Source: Cryptomeria japonica (taxonomy: Eukaryota; Streptophyta; Pinopsida; Cupressales; Cupressaceae). From it: a stretch of DNA of 64,000 bases. Where the stretch lies: positions 111,757,783 through 111,821,782 of the forward strand of contig NC_081406.1 of NCBI RefSeq assembly GCF_030272615.1, read 5' to 3'. Position numbers and translations under genes: made by a program. A model generated the notes under the pieces. It had not been told where the DNA came from and did no database searches. It saw only the letters and a program-made list of their open reading frames with translations. Positions within the stretch are counted from its first letter, which is position 1. Every line of letters begins with the position of its first letter. Positions 12,516 to 24,111 of this stretch are shown here, piece after piece.

Positions 12516-12890
12516 GTATGAAGGTAAAGCACCCTTTAAATGTTTTAACAGCAATAAGATTGGTCATATGGCTTCGAGATGCCCTGATAGACATGCTAGA
12601 CTAAGAGAAGAAGAAAGAAGAACATACAAGCCTAATCCTTAATATCAGAGATACAGATTTAAGAAGAACAAAGATAAATCTTGTTACATTGTTGATGAAG
12701 GTGTGACTGATGATTCTGATGAGGATCCAGCAGACAATGGATGGGTTTTTGTTGCTATAACAGAGGATCAACCGGCACCTACTGCTCAACCGGTAGAAAA
12801 AGCCCTAGTAGCTAAAGTTGAAGCAAAGGATGAATGGATCATTGACTCAGGATGCTCACATCATATGAAAGGAGACAAAGGCAATTCTTG
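12516..12890 (+). pseudogene. Element C zinc knuckle and protease
   Basis: In the +1 frame relative to gag. It encodes a knuckle CFNSNKIGHMASRC, in which the second Cys has become Ser, followed by an acidic linker. The aspartic protease active site is WIIDSGCSHHMKGD (12835-12876), with the catalytic DSG intact. A small deletion near 12880 shifts the frame back to that of gag, breaking the join to integrase. Confidence 0.85.
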
Positions 12891-14066
12891 AACTTTCAAG
12901 AATACAATGGAGGTTTAGTAAGATTTGGAGATGACAAAGCCTGTTCAATCAAAGATAAGGGTTCAATATCTCTTGATGGTAAGCATAACACTGACAATGT
13001 CTTCTATGTTGAAGGATTAAAGCATAATCTTTTAAGTGTTGGTCAATTAGTTGAGAAGGGATTTTAGTTACAATTTAAAAATGGAAAATGCAAAATCATG
13101 AATAGAACTGGTTTGGAAATTGCAACCGGCAATCAGACTAGAGGTAATATCTTTCATTTGAATAATAGTGAAAAGGCATGTTTGATTGCACATATAGATG
13201 AAAGGTGGTTATGGCATAAGAGACTATGTCATGTAAACTTTGATTGCATGGTAAAAATGAGTACTTCTAAGGCAGTAAGAGATCTACCTAAAATTGTGAA
13301 ACCTCATAATACAATTTGTAAGGAATGTCAATTTGGAAAACAAGTTAAAGCTAGTTTCAAAATTATTCCAGAAAAATCCAATGATGCTCTTTATTTAATT
13401 CACACTGATTTACGTGGTCCAGCTAGAACAAAAAGATTACAAAGTGATAGATATTTCATGCTAATTATTGATGATTATTCTAGAATGTGTTGGGTTACTT
13501 TTCTCAGAGAAAAATCAGAAGCACTTGGAAAGTTCAAACTATTCAAAGCAATGGTTGAAAATGAAACTAGTAAGAAAATCAAATATTTAAGATCAGATCA
13601 AGGAGGAGAATTCACATCTAAGGACTTTAATACATTCTATGAAACGAATGGAATTAGAAGATAGTTATCAGCACCTCGGACACCACAGCAAAATGGAGTT
13701 GTTGAAAGGAAAAATAGAACTATCTTGGATGCAGCAAGAAGTATGTTATCATAAGCAAATCTACCACATGTGTATTGGAGAGAGGCAGTTAGCACTGATG
13801 TCTATACACTCAACAAAGTTCACATCAAAGGTGAAACCGGTAAGACCCCTCATGAGCTATGGTTTGGTAATACTCCTACTCTTAAGTATTTCAGAATTTT
13901 TGGAAGTAAGTGTTATATTAGAAGAGATGAGTATACTGGCAAATTTGATACTAGAATTGATGAAGGAATATTTCTTGGTTATTCATCTAAGAGAAAGGCA
14001 TATAGATGTTTTAACAAGAGATTGCAGAAAATTGTTGAGAGTACAAATGTAAAGATTGATGAATAA
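12891..14066 (+). pseudogene. Element C integrase
   Basis: Contains the zinc-binding part (WHKRLCHVNF and CKECQFGKQ, so HHCC is complete) and the catalytic core. The core has LIHTDLRGPA (first Asp), IDDYSRMCWVTF, LRSDQGGEF (second Asp) and NGVVERKNRTI (Glu). The C-terminal region has the Copia sequences TPHELWFG, FGSKCYIRRDE and EGIFLGYSSKRKAYRCFNKR. The frame is interrupted by TAG near 13065, 13662 and 13753 and is otherwise continuous in frame with the RT. Role: inserts the cDNA copy into the genome. Confidence 0.9.
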
Positions 14067-15872
14067 TTCAAAGGAACTTCAAGGTATATAAACACTGAGC
14101 TGACAATAGAAATTGTGACAAATGAACCTAAACCAAATCCACCGGTACAAAATGAAGATCCAGTTAGCCCGGTATCATCAGAGGATTCCACAGTAATTGA
14201 AGAACAACAGCAAACTAAGACACCCTGGTATGTAAGATTGAATCATTCTGAAGATCAGATAATTGGAAACAAATTTAAAGGAGTTATGACAAGAGGAAGA
14301 TTGGCAAATGAAGAGGTATGTCTTATTTCTCAAATTGAACCATCATCTATCAATGAGGCATGTGAAGATAAATTTTGGATTAAAGCTATGGAAGAAGAAT
14401 TAGGACAAATTGAGAAAAATAATACTTGGACATTAGTTCCCTGGCCTAAAGATAAAAATATAATTGGAACCAAATGGGTATTTAGAAACAAACTTAATTA
14501 AGATGGTAAGGTTGTCAAAAATAAAGCAAGACTAGTGTGTAAGGGATATTCTCAGAAAGAAGGAGTTGATTACAATGAAACCTTTGCACTAGTAGCCAAA
14601 ATTGAGGCAGTCAGATTATTCTTGGCTTTTGCAGCTCACAAGGACTACAAAGTTTATCAAATGGATATTAAATGTGCATTTTTGAATGGAGATCTTGAAG
14701 AAGAAGTATATATTGAACAACCTGATGGATTTTCTTGAATATATGACAATGATATGGTTTGCGAGTTAAGAAAAGCTCTATATGGATTAAAACAAGCCCC
14801 AAGAGCTTGGTATGCAAGGATGGATAAATATCTTTTAAAGATTGGTTTTACTAAAGGAAATGCAGATAGCAATTTATATTACAAAATAACTAATGATGAC
14901 ATCTTGATTATTGAAGTATTTGTTGATGATATAATCTTTGGAGGAGAAGATGGATTATGTAAAGAATTTTCTATTAAAATGCAGCAAGAATTTGAAATGT
15001 CTATGATTGGAGAAATAAAATTCTTTTTAGAATTGCAGATTTCATAGACTGATAAAGGTATATTTTTGAGTCAATCCAAGTACTTGAAATAATTACTAAG
15101 GGAATTTGGGATGGAGAACTCTAAACCGATAAGCACACCTATGACTACAAATGACAAATTATCTCAAAGGGATGAATCTACACCTGTTAATCCAACTAGA
15201 TACAAATCTATGATAGGAGGTTTACTGTATTTGACACAAACCAGGCCCGATATTATGAATGCAATATGTATTGTTTCTAGATTTCAAAGTAATCCTAGGG
15301 AAAATCATGAATCAGCTGTAAAAAGGATTTTCCAGTACTTACAAGGCACAACAAATCTTGGATTATGGTATCCTGGAGATGAAAATTTTGACCTATGTGC
15401 ATACACAGATGCAAATTGGGCAGGAGATGTGGTTGATAGAAAAAGCACCACTAGAGGAGCATTCTTTCTTGGAAAAAGATTAATTTCTTGGTTGAGTAAG
15501 AAACAGAGTTGTACATCTTTATCAAAAGCGGAGTCAGAATATGTTGCAGCAGCAACTAACTGTACACAGGTACTATGGCTTAAACAAATGTTGAAAGACA
15601 TAAAGGTAAAATGCAAGGAACCCATTACTATATATTGTGATAACACTGCAGCAATTGATATATCTAAGAATCCGGTATTACATTCTAAAACAAAACATGT
15701 TTCTATCAAACTTAATTTTCTAAGGGAAAAAGTTGAAGAAAAGGAGATAAAACTGGTTTATGTGAATACTAAAGAACAGCTTGCAGATATTTTCACAAAA
15801 CCTTTGCCTAAGGACACTTTTGAATATCTCAGAGATCAGCTTGGAGTCATACCACCACCGGTAGAAACTTAG
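14067..15872 (+). pseudogene. Element C reverse transcriptase and RNase H
   Basis: Same frame as the integrase. It holds [48 protein letters not shown] and catalytic VFVDDIIFGG. RNase H follows, with YTDANWAGD, RKSTTRGAFF, YCDNTAAIDISKNP and DIFTKPLPKDTFEYLRDQLG. The frame ends at 15872 after a short proline tail. In-frame stops lie near 14064, 14499, 14737, 15045 and 15090. Domain order and motifs are unambiguous for Ty1/Copia; the gene is dead. Confidence 0.92.
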
Positions 15873-15952
15873 ATAGTTGATGATTATCATCAACTGACAG
15901 AATAGAATGACAAATCTTTTACTCTAGTCTTTTGATGAGGAAGTTGCTTCTC

Positions 15953-16216
15953 AGGGGGAGTAGTTGGTATTTTGTATGAACTTGATTTTTGTAACTTTGG
16001 CATTTGATGTCAAAGGGGGAGAGGAATCTATGGAAAAACACATTATCTTTTGAGGAGAGATTGGTACTAAAGATTAATCTTTGGATAAACACATGTTGCT
16101 CCCAGGGGGAGAAATTGTTGTTTAAAGAAAATTGTTGGTTTTTGGTATTTGGCATTTCTGTTTTGGCACTTTGATGGTTTTTCCATCTTGTGTTGCCATC
16201 AATGCCAAAGGGGGAG
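15953..16216 (+). other. Four purine tracts before the 3' LTR of C
   Basis: AGGGGGAG at 15953-15960, AAAGGGGGAG at 16012-16021, AGGGGGAG at 16104-16111 and AAAGGGGGAG at 16207-16216. The last is the functional PPT next to the LTR. Multiple PPT-like repeats are, as I recall, a hallmark of Sirevirus-lineage Copia elements. CATCAATG (16197-16204) pairs with CATTGATG (16244-16251) around the final tract. Confidence 0.8.
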
Positions 16217-16218
16217 AT

Positions 16219-17280
16219 TGTTGGTATTTTGGTATGGTTTTGTCATTGATGTCAACACCTACTGAAAACTAGCACTTTAGAGATCCAGCAACATTCACCA
16301 GCAAGCAAGTAACTATTGCACAATTACTAGTATATGGTTCACCGGCAGGATATAATGTTCACCGGTACCTGGAATGATATGGAAGACACTTGGTAATGTC
16401 AAAGACATCGTGTGGATACTGTTTTGAAGAATTAATCATTGGTATATTCATATTTGCATATTTGCTTTTACCAGCAAATAGGTCCAAGGTTATCTAGGGT
16501 TACACCGGCAGGTTTATCTTTTCTAGATCAGCATGGCATGCTATGAAGATGATTTATTATTGTTGTAAATGCATTAAGCCGACATGTTCAATCGATTATT
16601 GCATCAGATATTATATTATATGTAAAATATTTTTATTGTAATATCATGTAGAGCCGACCTACTAAAATTGGTCTTAGGTTATGATATAAATGTAAGATCT
16701 TATTTGTAAGATCGAATGGGGAATGCAAAAAAGAATTGTGTGAAGGTATATGCGAGATTTAGCAGAGGTATACACAAAGACATAATTTGAAGGTGAAGAT
16801 AGGTTTTTGTAGAAGCATATCAACATTACACCAATACTAAATCCAGCATATGAAGATGCTATTTTGTGCAGTACATTCTTATTGGATTTAACCATCCAAC
16901 TGTAGTCAGTGTGACTCCCATTTTGTGTTTGAGCAGTGAGCTCTAGGCTGTTGGCCTTTCTGCATGTGCAAACCCCATTTATGTATACTTACTATCTGTA
17001 GTAGTATCATCTGATTGTGGGTAAGGTTTCCCACTGTGGTTTTTCCCCTTACAGGGTTTCCACGTATAAATATTGGTGTTATGTGTTGTGGATGACTTTA
17101 TGTTTATGTTTCATGCATTAATCCTTACCGATATAGTAATTTACTGTTAACACTATCTACCGACATACTTAACTGGTTCACCGGTACTAAGCATTAAACT
17201 GGTTAAATGGTTTTTGGTTTAAATTTATTAGACAACTGATTCCCCCCCCCCCCCCTCGCAGTTGTCTCCGGGACCTAATA
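16219..17280 (+). repeat. 3' LTR of element C
   Basis: 1,062 bp copy of 10623-11691. The last bases read CTAATA, one transition from the CTAACA end of the 5' LTR. The 3' hairpin keeps 9 bp (GACAACTG region 17230-17239 with CAGTTGTCT 17259-17267). Confidence 0.93.
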
Positions 17281-18661
17281 GGAATATCTTAGGAATATTT
17301 CCTCATCACATTTCACATCAAATTTGCTTTGGTGTTCCACTCCTCTTGATGTAACATTTGCTACCAAACACTCTAAAGTAGCTAACCATAGGTGTCTTAT
17401 CGGTCCAATACTCATAAGGAGTTTTATCCTTACCTTTCTTGATGAGTACCCGGTTCATTGTGTAGACTGCAATGCTCACCACTTCTCTCCAAAAGGTGTG
17501 GGCTACCTTTCCTTGATTCAACATGGTTCTAGTTGCTTCAACCACAGTCCGATTATTCCTCTTTGTTAGGCCATTCTACTGTGGAGTCTAGTGGGCAGAA
17601 AATTTCCTCTTGATGCCATGTTCTTCACAGTACTTGTTGAATTCACTGGAAGTGAATTCCCCTCCTTGATCAGTTCTCAGGCACTTGATCCTTTTGCCAC
17701 TTTCCTTCTCCACTAATGCTCTGAAAGCTTTGAACTTTACAAAGGTTTCAGACTTATCTTTCAAGAATGTGACCCACATCATTCTTGAGCAGTCATCAGT
17801 GAGAATCATGAAGTACCTATCACCCTGCACACTTCTAGTTTTCATAGGACCACACAAATTAGTATGCACAAGGTCAAGCAAGTTTTCAGAAGTGAAAGAT
17901 TTACCTTCAAAGGTTGAGGAAGACATTTTCCCCAATTGAAACTCTCTGCACAAGGTATTATTCAGTTTGCTTAGCATCGGCAACCCTCTAACTGCCTTGA
18001 TCTTACTAGCCTTCACAATGTTATCAAAGTTTACATGGTAGAGTCTCCTATGCCATATCCAGCTATCATCAAATTTAGCCATAAGACATGTACTTATATT
18101 TGCATTTAGCTGAAATAGGTTACCTTTGGTCTGCATGCCGGTGGCCACCAATTCACCATTCTTTCCTTTGATTCTGCAAACTCCATTCTTGAATTCCAGA
18201 GTGAGGCCACTGTCATTCAGCTGGGCAACACTCAGAAGGTTGTGTCTAACACCATCAACCCAATACACATTATCAGTACTACTCTTTCCATTCAGAGAGA
18301 TAGACCCTCTGCCTTTGACCATGCATGGTGCATCATTATCAAAGCGAACCACACCACCATCATACTCCTCCAAGGATAGAAACTTGCTCCAGTCACCAGT
18401 CATATGGTGAGAATAGCCATTGTCAATGATCCACTCATTGGAATTATCAAACCAGGAGACAAGAGCCTTCTTGTCTGACACATCTTCCTTGATAGCAACA
18501 AACACAATATCTTCATTTTCTCCATCCTTTGATTCTTCATCTGTGACACTTTCATCAACTGCCACAAAATAGTTTCTCTGGTTTCCTATTTTGAATTTAT
18601 TAAACCTTTCTGGTTTGTCCTTGTTGTCGCCATTAGGAAAGTTTACAGCAATATGTCCTAT
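17281..18661 (-). pseudogene. Element B protease and integrase
   Basis: Same frame as B gag upstream and B RT across insertion C. The protease site reads WIIDNGYSHHMTGD (near 18440-18400), so the catalytic Ser and the Cys of DSGC have changed and the enzyme would be dead. The integrase has WHRRLYHVNF and a damaged zinc site (LCREFQLGK, second Cys is Phe), then the core with RYFMILTDD, LRTDQGGEF and FWREVVSIAVYTMNR. A stop near 17585 and others break it. The downstream end is cut by C at the ggaat duplication. Confidence 0.87.
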
Positions 18662-19468
18662 TCAGTTACAAGAAAAGCATTTCAAAGGTAGCTTACCTCT
18701 GTATTTGTCAATTCCTTTAGCATGTTTCTTAGAAAGGAGAGCTTCAAATGCCATCAGAATCTCTTCATCATCCATTTCTCTACCCTGTCTTGGTTCACCA
18801 CTAGTGCTAGGTTCTTTTCCTTTTCTGGATGGTACTACAGAAGCTTTAAAAGTTGATTCAGTCTTTTGAACACTGCCATCGAAACTATTTAGCTCATAGG
18901 CTATCAACTTTGCAATGATGGAGTCTAGGGATGCCTTAGTCTTGTCTATTGATCTTAGCTCCTGAATAGCAGCAACCCTTATTGCATAGACCAACAATAG
19001 GGATCTTAGGACTTTGCTTACCACAATGGAATCTTCGGTTTTACCACCTACACTCTTGATATCTCCAACAATAGTTTTTATTCTTAATCCATACTGTTGA
19101 ATGGTCTCACCTTCAACCATCCGCATATCTTCAGACTTCCCTCTAAGGCTTTCTTCCTTAGCCTGTTTTACATGCTCATCACCACCATAGATATTTTCAA
19201 GAGTATCCCATACCTCTTTGGGATTTACCTTATCTTGAACATCAATAAACTCATTGTCAAATAAACTACTAATTAGGGCTTCCATGACTTGCCCATTCTC
19301 CTGCATCTCTCTCTTTTGGTCATCGGCGAGGGTACCGGTAGGAGCAACATAGGCAGTCTTAACATAGCTCCAGTGTTGAGCACCCATGCTTCTGATGTAT
19401 ATCTTCATTCTGTCTTTCCATATATTGAAATTTTCTCTGTTAAACTTTGGACCTTCCCTCTTCATCAT
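18662..19468 (-). CDS. Element B gag (Copia Gag)
   Basis: An open frame of 268 codons starting MMKREGPKFNRENFNIWKD. Typical Gag features are FNIWKDRM, WDTLENIYGGD, IQQYGLRIKTIV and VSKVLRSL, and the frame enters the zinc knuckle (CFSCN) before a TAG replaces the next residue. The remainder of the knuckle lies just downstream with its last Cys changed to Phe. This is the least damaged Gag in the window, but the retrotransposon as a whole is inactive. Unlike C and H, gag and pol share one frame. Confidence 0.85.
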   Translation of the reverse strand: MMKREGPKFNRENFNIWKDRMKIYIRSMGAQHWSYVKTAYVAPTGTLADDQKREMQENGQVMEALISSLFDNEFIDVQDKVNPKEVWDTLENIYGGDEHVKQAKEESLRGKSEDMRMVEGETIQQYGLRIKTIVGDIKSVGGKTEDSIVVSKVLRSLLLVYAIRVAAIQELRSIDKTKASLDSIIAKLIAYELNSFDGSVQKTESTFKASVVPSRKGKEPSTSGEPRQGREMDDEEILMAFEALLSKKHAKGIDKYRGKLPLKCFSCN

Positions 19469-19525
19469 TAGACTGGGATCTTTACCTCAAGCGGTTAAGC
19501 TTATAGCATAAAGGACCTAGAGGAC

Positions 19526-19537
19526 GCTCTGATACCA
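19526..19537 (-). other. Primer-binding site of element B (iMet tRNA)
   Basis: The complement reads TGGTATCAGAGC, two bases from the inner edge of the 5' LTR (which starts TGATAAC at 19540 on the plus strand). Confidence 0.9.
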
Positions 19538-19539
19538 AT

Positions 19540-21022
19540 TGATAACTCAATGATGAATGGATAGTACTAACCTGGTACTAAGAGGGGGGGGTGAATTATT
19601 ACAGACAAAAATACAGTCCTAAACTGGTTTGACAGTAGACACTTCAAATGACTGGCAAATAGTGACACTGGTTTGAAACAGAGTGCAACTGGTAAAGCTA
19701 AGAATAACTGAGACAAGCATTAACTGGTTACTCACTTAGCTTTTCACTCAACTCAAGACTACACTACCATTTCACCCTTATGCATAAACAGGTAATCTAT
19801 CATCAGATCATAATAACAGCTAGTTCAACATGTTTTATTAACAGGCATAAAACACAAAACCATCATATGCTTGACAGACAATAGCAAAGAATCACAAGAT
19901 AAAAGCATCACACATGACACACATATTTTTCATGTGGAAACCCAACTGGGAAAAACCACAGTGGTGATGAATATACACAAGCTATTTTTGAACTCTTTAG
20001 AAGTCTGCTCTGTTAGGAGCCTTGTCCGGTTAGAGACATTACAATAGGTTCTACCCGGTTAAGGGTTAAACCTTGTTAAAGGTTACCTTGTTAGAGGATT
20101 TCAAGAACTCAAAAGCTAAAGGATTTCGAACTCAATAGCTTTGAATTACCCTGTTAAAGGATTTACAGCAAGCCAGTTAAGGTTACCCTGTTAAGGGATT
20201 TTCCAACTGTTAAGGTGGTTAGAGATCAATAGGTATTACAATGATCTGGTAACAGCACTCAATGCCAATGCAGATCCGCTCAAGCTTCTCTTCACCTTCT
20301 GCACTTACACTCTACAGGTATCACTTCTCTCCTTTTGGTCTAGCAAGAATCACCTATCCCTTCTCTTGGATACACACACACAACTTTTGACAACCACCTC
20401 AAAAAGAGACACAACATTGACCTTATAGGAAAATAGATAGGTCAGTAGCATAAACCCTAAACCCTAAACCTATTAGGTTAAGGAATTCAAATGGTTCAAT
20501 CCTGACCATTGAGCACACTGCATTAAATGCAACAGTTCTTGATCCAATCTCAAGACATTCTCCATCATCCATTTCCACTTATTTTATGGCAGTTGATAAC
20601 CCATCACATGTTATCACCATTTTACAGACTTCTCACATTCCCGAGGTAGATAGAAACAATCTCCTTCATTCAAGATCCTTCACGCACACAAGGCTTACGT
20701 GGCAACATGATCTATTCTTTGTTACCATGCTAACTCATCACACAAAGTCACCAGTTGAGCCACACAAGCTTGAAGCACTTAAACTGGAAACCCCGAAGTT
20801 GAGACTACCAACCAGTAGTCATACAATACTTCCATGTGCCGATTCTCATAACTATATGTCGGTTCATCATGAACAAACACACCACTTCACTTTGGCATAA
20901 ATGCCAGTTCACAGTGCTCTACTGGTTCTCTCATATGTTAGTTCTCACTTCTTCAGCATATTGACATCAATGACAACATACAATGTCATTATGTCCTCAT
21001 ACTGGTTCACATAATGCCAACA
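19540..21022 (-). repeat. 5' LTR of element B
   Basis: 1.48 kb, matched by 6930-8461. It carries the same telobox run (about 20455-20470), the gttaaggg-like short repeats and the shared GGAAAAACCAC block (near 19950). The 3' LTR is about 50 bp longer in the short-repeat region, consistent with gain or loss of repeat units. Confidence 0.9.
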
Positions 21023-21023
21023 A

Positions 21024-22430
21024 TTTACTATGTTCTTTCTTCTGAATTCTTTCCGATTGGCCAACTCCATAAGTCTATCAACCTCTTCTTGGGATATACA
21101 AGCACTGATGTTTATCAATTCTCTCTCTTTCATTTCTCTATCTAATCTACTTTCAGTTAGTCTCCAAGCATCAAGAATATTATCCAAAACTTTTGGAATA
21201 CTATGTTCTTGCTCAATTAGAGACTTATTGAAGTTATGCAGATGCAACACAACAACTTCCTCAACTTCCCTCTGCTCTTCTCATCAAAATTATCATAGTA
21301 TACACTGATATTCTTAAGATTTTCATCCTTGAATATTTCATCAGTTAGTTCTTTTTCAATTAATGGAATAATGATAGTGTATTTACCTTCCACCTTGCTA
21401 GATTCAAGGTCCTTATCAAATTTTGTTCTTCCCCTTCTTCCTCTTTTAGGCTTGTCAGTTAGAGAGGGTTTTGATTTTTTCTTCTTTCTTTGCTCACCAC
21501 CGGAAAGAGGTTTCCTAATTACTCTAACAAATTCACCTTTCATCTTTGCTTTCTCTGCTTCCTCATCTAATTCAGTCTCAAAAAGAAACAGGGGATACAA
21601 CTACATAAGTTCTCTTTGGCTTCAACTTCTTCTTCAACACTCCTTTTTCAGATGAGATTTGTGTTGTAGATGACTTCACCAAAGTAGAAGAAGACTAAGC
21701 CTCCTTAGGCTTATCTTGGGAGGGGAGCAGATTCAGTCTTAGGCTTCTTTGATTCTACCTCTACTTTCTACTTGGCCTTCTTAATGGCTTCTTTTGTGAA
21801 ACCCATATGCTCTGCCACTGCCTCTGCCTCTGCTATTTTTGTTACTTTCCTCTTCCTTTCTGGCTGAGTGAACTTTTTGTGCAACTCTAAATCCTTTTCT
21901 TTGAATTTGCCAAATTTTGGTTCATTGGAGTCCACTGGTTTGCTTAGAAGGTGTTGAGCATAGGCCTCAAGTATTTGACCATCTACCTCATAACCCATCA
22001 ACATTATCCACATTGTTCTAGGATCAACTACCTCCATATGGCACTGGTCTTTATCCACCATGAAATAGATAGTATCAGCATATTTTTCCACCACTTCCTT
22101 AGGAATTCTTATTCTGCTCTTCATTTTGCCTTGGAAGGTTTTAAAGAAGTTCCACAAGGCAGTTGTCTAATTTTCTTTGTTACCCAATCTCTGTAGACCT
22201 TGTTTGATTTGAGTTGCCACTATGTCGGGGATCTCATTCATGAAGTATAGGGCTAGACAAACAATCAGGGAATTGAACTTTAAGACATTCTTCTTGTTAG
22301 TTTTGATCTTCTTCAAATTGGTCAGGAGCTCTTCAAGAAGAACTAAGCATAAATAATACTGCATATCTTCTTTTACCATCTACTAGGCTACGTATATCGC
22401 AGTACTAGAGACAAAATTCAATCTGCTAGA
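21024..22430 (-). pseudogene. Element E ORF2, upstream fragment
   Basis: Read on the minus strand, this matches ORF2 of A and D in order. A SRLNFVSS segment (about 22425) corresponds to A's NRLNSVSS, then follow KFNSLIVCLALYFMNEIPDI, KMKSRIRIP and MEVVDPRTMW...MGYEVDGQILEAYA. A Lys-rich linker and the helical part around 21300 (YDNFDEKSRGKL, matching YDTLTTDEKEQVE in A) come next. It then runs into element B and resumes at 338. Stops and frameshifts occur. The part before residue ~200 of the domain is missing; the TIR element at 22436 starts where the similarity ends. Function unknown. Confidence 0.78.
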
Positions 22431-22435
22431 CTGAT

Positions 22436-23426
22436 GGGGGAACTCACAACACTGGTTCCCACTTTTTGACCAACTTTGACACTTAGATGAACATTTTGAA
22501 AAAAACATTCACTTTTCGACACCTATAACTTTTAAACCATTAAGAATTTAGAGATGATGTAAACTAGTAATTTATAACATCTTGTTTGTAGATTCTAAAT
22601 ATATTTCTTCAATTTTTTTTTAATAAAATTTTATTGATTTTTCCATCTCCCTTGAAAAGTAGTTTTTTATAGCAAACAACATTTTTTAAGAGTGATGTGC
22701 ATTGAAACGCATAATTTTTTTTTATAAATTATAAAAACTTAACTATTTTGAATTTTGGTTTGTAACATCAATTCCCAAGGCATGCAATTGGTTTGATAGT
22801 GATATGTTGAATATTTTTTTATTTTATTTAGTTTTGAAGTCTGACTAATTATAATTTAGATATAGGTGTACGTTTGAACACATAACTTGTTCTATATATA
22901 TCAAAATTCTATTTTATTTTTTTTGTTAGAAAGAAGGCATCAATACCTAGGGCATAGATATTTTTCAGATTTTTTTTTAATTAGTTTACTATTTTTCCCA
23001 ATGCATTGAAGAAAGAAGTTCATGTTCGGTGGAAAACCTACATTCATAAGAAATAAAACAAAAATATATTAATGAAATTAAATATATTAAAAATTATATT
23101 ATTTGGAAAGCTTATAATAAAGACTAAATACTATAAAAAAAACACTTCTAAATGAATTCATTTGACCCCCTCAAAAGCTAATGTAGAATTGGTTTTTTAT
23201 CAGCATTTGATAGATGCAAAGGAGACTCCATTGCAAGTATGATTTAGAAGTAGAGAGGTTATATCCAAGAAATTTTGATCTAAGAGTCTTTGATCTAACT
23301 CTCTTCAATTAATTACCTCAAATGGGACCCCTTAAAGCTTAAATCATTATATTTTTAAAAAAATGTATGATTTTAGCAAAAATCAGGATGTACCAAAAAG
23401 TGGGAACCAGTATTGTGAGTTCACCC
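22436..23426. mobile_element. TIR-bounded non-coding element, about 1 kb
   Basis: The ends are inverted repeats: GGGGGAACTCACAACACTGG from 22436 (33 bp in all, to 22468) and the reverse complement of 23394-23426. They match at 31 of 33 positions. Flanks share tgat (22432-22435 and 23427-23430), or ctgat if the boundary is moved by one base. The interior is AT-rich with no ORF. It resembles a MITE or small non-autonomous DNA transposon; the superfamily cannot be settled because the TSD length is ambiguous and the TIR is not one I recognise. Confidence 0.75.
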
Positions 23427-23519
23427 TGATAGACTATTAGCAGCAACAAGGAGGGAAAACTGATTCACCCCCCCTCTCAGTTTTCCTCCTGTTTTCTACT
23501 AATAATTGGTATCAAAGCT
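23427..23519 (+). repeat. LTR tail and primer site of Copia element F
   Basis: Contains the standard end of a Copia LTR in this window. A stem GGAGG(G)AAAACTGA (23450-23463) pairs with TCAGTTTTCCTCC (23477-23489) around a poly-C loop. The iMet primer site TGGTATCAAAGC follows at 23508-23519. The rest of the LTR is missing on the left, where the TIR element and E begin. Confidence 0.78.
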
Positions 23520-23560
23520 AGATCATCTGAAAGAAGCTTAACCACTTGAGGAGATCTGGG

Positions 23561-24111
23561 ATGGAATCTCCAGGAGTTATCTTTAAGAAGGATAGTTTGA
23601 GGTTTGATGGAAGTAACTATGCTATATGGAAGAACCGGATGGAAGTGCACTTGAAATGTCTCGGAGAAGATTACTAGAAAATTACAAAGAATGCCTATTT
23701 TGCTCCTTAGAATAGACAGACTACTATTGATGAGATCAAGGAAGCTAAACATAATATTAGAGCAAAGGAAGCATTGCTTAGTGCCCTAACTGATTCTGAA
23801 ATGAAAAATTTAATGGGACTTCAGACTGCACATGAGATGTGGGAGAAGATTGAAATCTTGTATGAAGGAGATGAACAAGTCAAAGTTTCTAAGTCATAGA
23901 GTTTGAAAGGAAAGTATGAGATATTGAATATGGGAGATGATGAGAACATACACTCTTTCATGACCAAAGTGAATGACCTTTTCCTAGGTATCAAATCGGT
24001 GGAATCCTTCAGGAAGATGAAATTGTTACTAAGGTGTTGAGATCTTTGCCTCCTGCTTATAAATATAAAGGTTGTTTCTATTGATGAGATCCAGAGTGTG
24101 ACTACAGTAAC
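23561..24111 (+). pseudogene. Element F gag, 5' part
   Basis: Starts MESPGVIFKKDSLRFDGSNY, followed by YAIWKNRMEVHL, AKEALLSALTDSEM and a VLRSLPPAYK block, all typical Copia Gag. It is broken by stops (near 23675, 23710 and 23897) and small frameshifts. It is interrupted at 24111 by the LTR of Gypsy element G and resumes at 63632. Confidence 0.85.

Larger units (their letters stand above)
10623..17280 (+). mobile_element. Element C: Copia retrotransposon inserted in B
   Basis: Complete Copia element with LTRs at 10623-11691 and 16219-17280. A perfect 5-bp duplication ggaat lies at 10618-10622 and 17281-17285. The iMet primer site is at 11694, followed by gag, zinc knuckle, protease, integrase, RT and RNase H in Copia order, then four purine tracts. 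It belongs to the same family as H (minus strand, 24911-35861). Several stops and two frameshifts make it non-functional. Confidence 0.95.
340..21022 (-). mobile_element. Element B: Copia retrotransposon, split by A and C
   Basis: Minus-strand Copia element with 5' LTR at 19540-21022, PBS at 19526-19537, one gag-pol frame from 19468 down to 8719, a purine tract at about 8463-8474 and 3' LTR at 6930-8461 (its first four bases also at 340-343). Element C (10623-17280) interrupts the end of the integrase region and element A interrupts the 3' LTR edge. Without the insertions it is about 7.4 kb. It landed in element E; the duplication TTTAC is at 335-339 and 21024-21028, leaving one unexplained base at 21023. 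It encodes a complete set of Copia domains but is inactivated by several stops and active-site changes. Confidence 0.88.
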
